Part shown: piece by piece, positions 7,684-10,456 of the stretch
Numbering within the stretch: position 1 is the first letter of the stretch
How the letters are laid out: each line of letters starts with the position of its first letter
NCBI GenBank assembly: GCA_027620595.1
Contig: JAQCDI010000058.1
Span: 1-10,456, forward strand
DNA length: 10,456 nucleotides
DNA from: Bacteroidota bacterium
Lineage (GTDB): Bacteria; Bacteroidota; Rhodothermia; Rhodothermales; UBA10348
Reading direction: 5' to 3'
Notes under the pieces: generated by a model
What the model was told of the DNA's origin: nothing
Databases searched by the model: none
The model's input: only the letters and a program-made list of their open reading frames with translations
Translations under genes and position numbers: made by a program

Positions 7684-8145
7684 CTATTCCCAGCTGGCGG
7701 CGTTGAGTTCGGTCACGTCGCCCGTGAGCGTACCGATGTAGTCATCGGAATCGGGATCATCCAGGCGATACGTGGCCGTACGGGAGGTATCGTTGATGGC
7801 CAACTCGAAACGGTTGCCGGTTCGCGGAGAGAACAGCAGCGAATCGGCAGCGAACGTGGCGCCAAACAGGCTGTCGGAACTGGCAACCATGGCCGAGTCT
7901 GTTTTGAGCCACATGACCAGCGAATCAAGGGTCGTGACATACCGCCCTTCCCGACGCTGATACTCGATCATGGCCGCGCGGACTTCACTCATCCGTTTGC
8001 GGGTCATTTCCGTCATTTCCTTCTGACGCTCGACTGCCTCATAGGGCGCCGTGATGGATTCGTACAGGAAGTAGGTCAGAACAAGAATTGCAAGCGCAAG
8101 AACCACCTGAAGGGCGGTCTGAACTCCCCGGCTGCTGGACGCCAT
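7684..8145 (-). CDS. Small bitopic membrane protein with charged coiled-coil-like stalk, unknown function
   Basis: Encodes 153 residues from the ATG at 8145; the frame stays open to 8277, but the extension is Arg/Pro/Ser-rich, unlike coding sequence, and would include the candidate promoter. A short N-terminal tail with Arg6 is followed by one hydrophobic helix (about 9-28), consistent with N-in topology. Next comes a charged, heptad-like segment (about 33-65, rich in E, K, R and M), then a mixed extracytoplasmic part with E-G-R-Y (66-69), several D-S-L repeats (74, 91, 101) and a beta-rich end. The helix followed by a segment like x-x-M-x-x-Y-x-x-x-x-G-R-Y recalls pseudopilin-like proteins, but no prepilin peptidase site (G-F-x-x-x-E) is present. 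It heads the operon with the PilM-like gene. No named family is recognised. Confidence 0.65.
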   Translation of the reverse strand: MASSSRGVQTALQVVLALAILVLTYFLYESITAPYEAVERQKEMTEMTRKRMSEVRAAMIEYQRREGRYVTTLDSLVMWLKTDSAMVASSDSLFGATFAADSLLFSPRTGNRFELAINDTSRTATYRLDDPDSDDYIGTLTGDVTELNAASWE

Positions 8146-8366
8146 TGTCGTGTCGTGGAATGGTGCAGTTGGAACGATAGGAACGGATCGGGGCCCAATG
8201 GGCGACGAGCACCGAAAATAGCTCCCTCCACGGCTAAAAGCAAAAGAGGAAAACCTCATCCGGACAGGCCAAAACATTCCCGTGGAGTAGGTGTTTCAGC
8301 CCCCCTTCCCTTTGTTCAGGACACGCCAGTCCATTGCAAGTTGCCGTTCCGTTCTCCTTGGACCCC
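8146..8366. promoter_or_regulatory. Divergent intergenic region
   Basis: 221 bases between the minus-strand six-gene operon and the plus-strand pdxJ-era pair. It should contain promoters in both directions. A minus-strand candidate is described at 8213-8244. For pdxJ a TTTG at 8311-8314 could be a -33 element, but no TAnnTTTG was found at the right distance, so no plus-strand promoter is called. A short dyad GCCCA-A-TGGGC lies at 8193-8203. Confidence 0.6.
8213..8244 (-). promoter_or_regulatory. Candidate Bacteroidota-type promoter for the six-gene operon
   Basis: On the minus strand, TTTG (8244-8241) and TATTTTCG (8220-8213) are separated by 20 bases. Bacteroidota primary-sigma promoters use a -33 TTTG and a -7 TAnnTTTG about 19-21 bases apart; the second box has one mismatch. 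Transcription would begin near 8207, leaving a leader of about 60 bases before the ATG at 8145. Pattern match only. Confidence 0.4.
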
Positions 8367-9104
8367 ATGACCCGTCTGCTCATCAATATCGATCACGTAG
8401 CCACCCTGCGGAATGCCCGCCGGGAGACGTTCCCTGATCCGCTGTCTGCGGCCCGGGCGTGCCTCGACGGTGGCGCCGACGGCATCGTGTTCCATCTCAG
8501 GGAGGATCGTCGTCACATCAAGGATGCCGATGTGGAGCGGATACGGGCAGAACTCGACACCAAGCTGGACTTCGAGCTGTCGCTTGCCGAAGAAATTGTG
8601 GCCATCTGCTGCCGTAACGCCCCCGAGCTGGCCACTCTGGTGCCCGAGCGCCGGGAAGAGGTGACCACGGAAGGCGGCCTGGACGTGTTGGGCAACAGCA
8701 AACGCCTCTCATCTGTCATTCCGCGGCTGTATGACCACGGCGTCGCCGAGGTGGCCCTGTTCGTCGATCCGGATCCCGAGCAGATCGAGGCAGCCGCCCG
8801 ATCGGGCGCCAATGCCATCGAGCTGCACACCGGAGACTATGCCAACGCCGCCGACGCCGCGGCCCGGGCCGCTGTGCTCTCCCGTCTGGCCACCGCTGCC
8901 CGGCAAGCACACGATCTGGGCCTGAGAGTACATGCCGGCCACGGTCTGGACATCCACAACTACCCGGCTTTCTCAAAAGCCGTCCCCCACCTTGCCGAAG
9001 TATCCATCGGCTTTGCGATCGTCTCCCGGGCCCTGTTCATTGGGTTCAAGGCGGCGGTCGAAGAAATGCGTTCCATCATTGAGGCTCATCCGCATGTCGC
9101 CTGA
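8367..9104 (+). CDS. pdxJ: Pyridoxine 5'-phosphate synthase PdxJ
   Basis: Condenses 3-amino-2-oxopropyl phosphate with 1-deoxy-D-xylulose 5-phosphate to give pyridoxine 5'-phosphate in the DXP-dependent route to vitamin B6. The 245-residue TIM barrel shows N-I-D-H-V-A-T-L-R-N-A-R (7-18), H-L-R-E-D-R-R-H-I (43-51) with catalytic His43, Glu70, L-V-P-E-R-R-E-E-V-T-T-E-G-G (91-104), E-L-H-T-G-x-Y-A (152-159) and H-A-G-H-G-L (189-194) with catalytic residues. One oddity: the usual N-I-G-H phosphate-binding turn reads S-I-G-F (213-216). The ATG at 8367 was chosen over an in-frame ATG at 8334 because the family begins directly with a short basic strand before N-I-D-H. Its last 11 bases overlap the start of era, so the two are probably cotranscribed. 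Confidence 0.95.
   Translation: MTRLLINIDHVATLRNARRETFPDPLSAARACLDGGADGIVFHLREDRRHIKDADVERIRAELDTKLDFELSLAEEIVAICCRNAPELATLVPERREEVTTEGGLDVLGNSKRLSSVIPRLYDHGVAEVALFVDPDPEQIEAAARSGANAIELHTGDYANAADAAARAAVLSRLATAARQAHDLGLRVHAGHGLDIHNYPAFSKAVPHLAEVSIGFAIVSRALFIGFKAAVEEMRSIIEAHPHVA
9081..9084 (+). promoter_or_regulatory. Ribosome binding site supporting the era start
   Basis: GAGG nine bases before the ATG at 9094, inside the end of pdxJ. It is one of the few Shine-Dalgarno-like sites in the window and supports starting era at 9094. Confidence 0.4.
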
Positions 9105-10017
9105 TCACCTGCCCGACCTTCCTGCTTCCGATCTTCCTTCGCCCGACCATCGCTGCGGCTATGTGGCACTGATCGGCAAACCCAATGTGGGCAAGAGCAC
9201 CCTGCTCAATGCCCTCATGGGACTGAAACTGTCCATCGTCACCCACCGGCCGCAAACCACCCGTCGGCGCGTGCTGGGCATCCTTTCCGGCGATGATCAC
9301 CAGGTCATCCTGCTGGACACGCCTGGCATCATTGAACCGCGGTATGGACTCCAGCAGGCCATGATGAACGACGTCCGTGTCTCTACTTCTGATGCCGACC
9401 TGCTGGTGTTCATGGCCGACGCCACGCGGGACAAGGTGGACGAGATGAGTCTCGGCTATGTGGGCAATCGACCAGCCATCCTGGTGCTCAACAAGATCGA
9501 CAAGATCAGGCAGGAGGACGTCCTTCCCCTGGTAACGTCGTATATGGAAGCTCATGCTTTCGACGAAGTGATCCCGCTTTCCGCCCTCAAGGGCAAAAAC
9601 CTTGATATTCTCCTGGCGTCCATCCTCAAGCGACTGCCGCAGGCCCCCGCCTTCTATCCCAAGGATATGATCAGCGAGCAGCCTGAACGGTTCTTCGTCG
9701 CGGAAATCATCCGGGAAAAGATCTTCAAGCTCTATCGGCAGGAAGTGCCCTACTCCACCCAGGTCGAGATCGTGAGCTGGGAGGAACGCGAAGGGGAAAA
9801 GGACCTGGTACACGCCGACATCATCGTGGAGCGGGAGTCCCAGAAGGGCATTCTGATCGGCAAGGGCGGAATAGCGCTCAAGAAGATCGGCACGTTTGCC
9901 CGGGAGGACATCGAGGAATTCATCGGTCGACCCATCTTCCTCAAGCTCCACGTCAAGGTGCGCAATGACTGGCGCAACTCCGAGGGACACCTGCGCTCGT
10001 TCGGGTACACCACCTGA
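9094..10017 (+). CDS. era: GTPase Era, 30S ribosome assembly factor
   Basis: Encodes 307 residues. The GTPase domain has G1 G-K-P-N-V-G-K-S (28-35), the switch I region H-R-P-Q-T-T-R (51-57), G3 D-T-P-G (75-78), G4 N-K-I-D (133-136) and G5 S-A-L (163-165). The C-terminal KH domain has G-K-G-G (256-259) and the typical I-F-L-K-L-H-V-K-V-x-x-x-W-R-N (281-295). Era binds the 3' end of 16S rRNA near the anti-Shine-Dalgarno sequence and helps 30S maturation at the membrane. The N-terminus is about ten residues longer than the E. coli protein and rich in P, D and S. The next Met lies inside the GTPase core, so the ATG at 9094 is the sensible start. It overlaps pdxJ by 11 bases in another frame. The frame stays open upstream to 8932, but that is pdxJ shadow. 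Confidence 0.96.
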   Translation: MSPDHLPDLPASDLPSPDHRCGYVALIGKPNVGKSTLLNALMGLKLSIVTHRPQTTRRRVLGILSGDDHQVILLDTPGIIEPRYGLQQAMMNDVRVSTSDADLLVFMADATRDKVDEMSLGYVGNRPAILVLNKIDKIRQEDVLPLVTSYMEAHAFDEVIPLSALKGKNLDILLASILKRLPQAPAFYPKDMISEQPERFFVAEIIREKIFKLYRQEVPYSTQVEIVSWEEREGEKDLVHADIIVERESQKGILIGKGGIALKKIGTFAREDIEEFIGRPIFLKLHVKVRNDWRNSEGHLRSFGYTT

Positions 10018-10057
10018 TCCGTTCAGCGCGGCGCCGGAGTCACTGCACCGACATCCG

Positions 10058-10456
10058 TCAGCTGGCATCCTCCTTAGCTGTGATCCCGAAACCCAGGGCC
10101 TTGAGCATGGCCTCTTCCGCTCTTGAACGCGGAGTGGCCGAATAGCGGGACCAACCGTACCGGGCGGGATAGGAGGCCCGATATCGGTGGAAGGCCAGCG
10201 TGCGATCCTCGGCACCCAGCATGAGCCGCCGGAATCGGGCATCATCCGAGCGGATATCCATGACCTGCGCAATCACCGGTTCCATCCAGGCAGGCGTGAT
10301 CGGATCCGGGATCGAACCCGCCCTAAGCGAGGGAAGACGGAGCGGCACCGGATCCTGATCAGGATGGGTCGAGCCGGCCGGTGATATTCCAAAATGGCGG
10401 ATCAGCGCATCCCGGATCATCAGGACCCCATTGCGTTTGGCATCCCGGCTGTACCC
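10058..10456 (-). CDS. C-terminal part of an unrecognised protein, N-terminus outside the window
   Basis: 133 codons are visible and the frame is open to the last base, so the true start is probably outside; an internal ATG at 10420 is the only ATG in this frame near the edge. Upstream of that Met the translation continues sensibly (G-Y-S-R-D-A-K-R-N-G-V-L), which argues for a longer protein. The visible part has an amphipathic helix, a P/D-rich linker (about residues 27-55), then a basic, aromatic segment with F-H-R-Y-R-A-S-Y-P-A-R-Y-G-W-S-R-Y, and an A-rich helix near the end. No membrane helix or known motif is visible. It converges on era with a 40-base gap lacking a clear terminator. Function unknown. 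Confidence 0.6.
   Translation of the reverse strand, partial: GYSRDAKRNGVLMIRDALIRHFGISPAGSTHPDQDPVPLRLPSLRAGSIPDPITPAWMEPVIAQVMDIRSDDARFRRLMLGAEDRTLAFHRYRASYPARYGWSRYSATPRSRAEEAMLKALGFGITAKEDAS

Noticed and set aside
4415..9104. Functional link between pdxJ (makes the PLP precursor) and the PLP-dependent aminotransferase
   Set aside because: They are divergent and several genes apart; PLP enzymes are too common for this to mean much.
10018..10057. Bidirectional terminator in the convergent gap after era
   Set aside because: GC-rich but with no clear stem-loop plus T-run.
9076..10272. 398-codon open frame on the minus strand opposite era
   Set aside because: Fully antisense to era, whose motifs are all intact; a by-product of GC-rich codon use.

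Overview
The window looks like chromosomal DNA from a GC-rich member of the Bacteroidota/Rhodothermota (Rhodothermales-like). The clues are a Por-type C-terminal sorting domain beside a PorV/PorQ-family outer-membrane protein, a lipoprotein with an LLLPAGCDS signal, few recognisable Shine-Dalgarno sites, a Bacteroidota-style TTTG / TAnnTTTG promoter, and an rsmD-coaD pair next to a degenerate ASKHA-fold protein (Flavobacteria carry a DUF3822 protein there). The taxon is inferred from these traits, not shown by a marker gene.

Layout. (1) Positions 1-3034, minus strand: a three-gene surface/secretion cassette, transcribed as lipoprotein with Ig-like domains, then a secreted Asp-box beta-propeller with a FlgD-like/T9SS-type C-terminal domain, then a PorV/PorQ-family protein cut by the window edge. 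The genes are spaced 1 nt apart and then overlap by 4 nt (ATGA). (2) Positions 3035-3224: a 190-bp gap with a perfect 7-bp hairpin followed by four U in the leader of the lipoprotein gene. (3) Positions 3225-8145, minus strand: six tightly packed genes, transcribed as bitopic membrane protein, PilM/DUF3822-like protein, rsmD, coaD, aspartate aminotransferase, M50 membrane protease. One candidate promoter lies at 8213-8244. (4) Positions 8146-8366: a 221-bp divergent promoter region. (5) Positions 8367-10017, plus strand: pdxJ and era, overlapping by 11 bp. (6) Positions 10058-10456, minus strand: the C-terminal part of an unrecognised protein running in from outside the window.

Most of the window is housekeeping: rRNA methylation, coenzyme A synthesis, PLP synthesis, a PLP-dependent aminotransferase, an S2P-type protease and a ribosome-assembly GTPase. 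No mobile element, CRISPR array, RNA gene or defence system was seen. The parts least explained by known biology are the lipoprotein-propeller-PorV cassette and the two uncharacterised proteins heading the rsmD-coaD operon. I do not see convincing evidence for a wholly new system.
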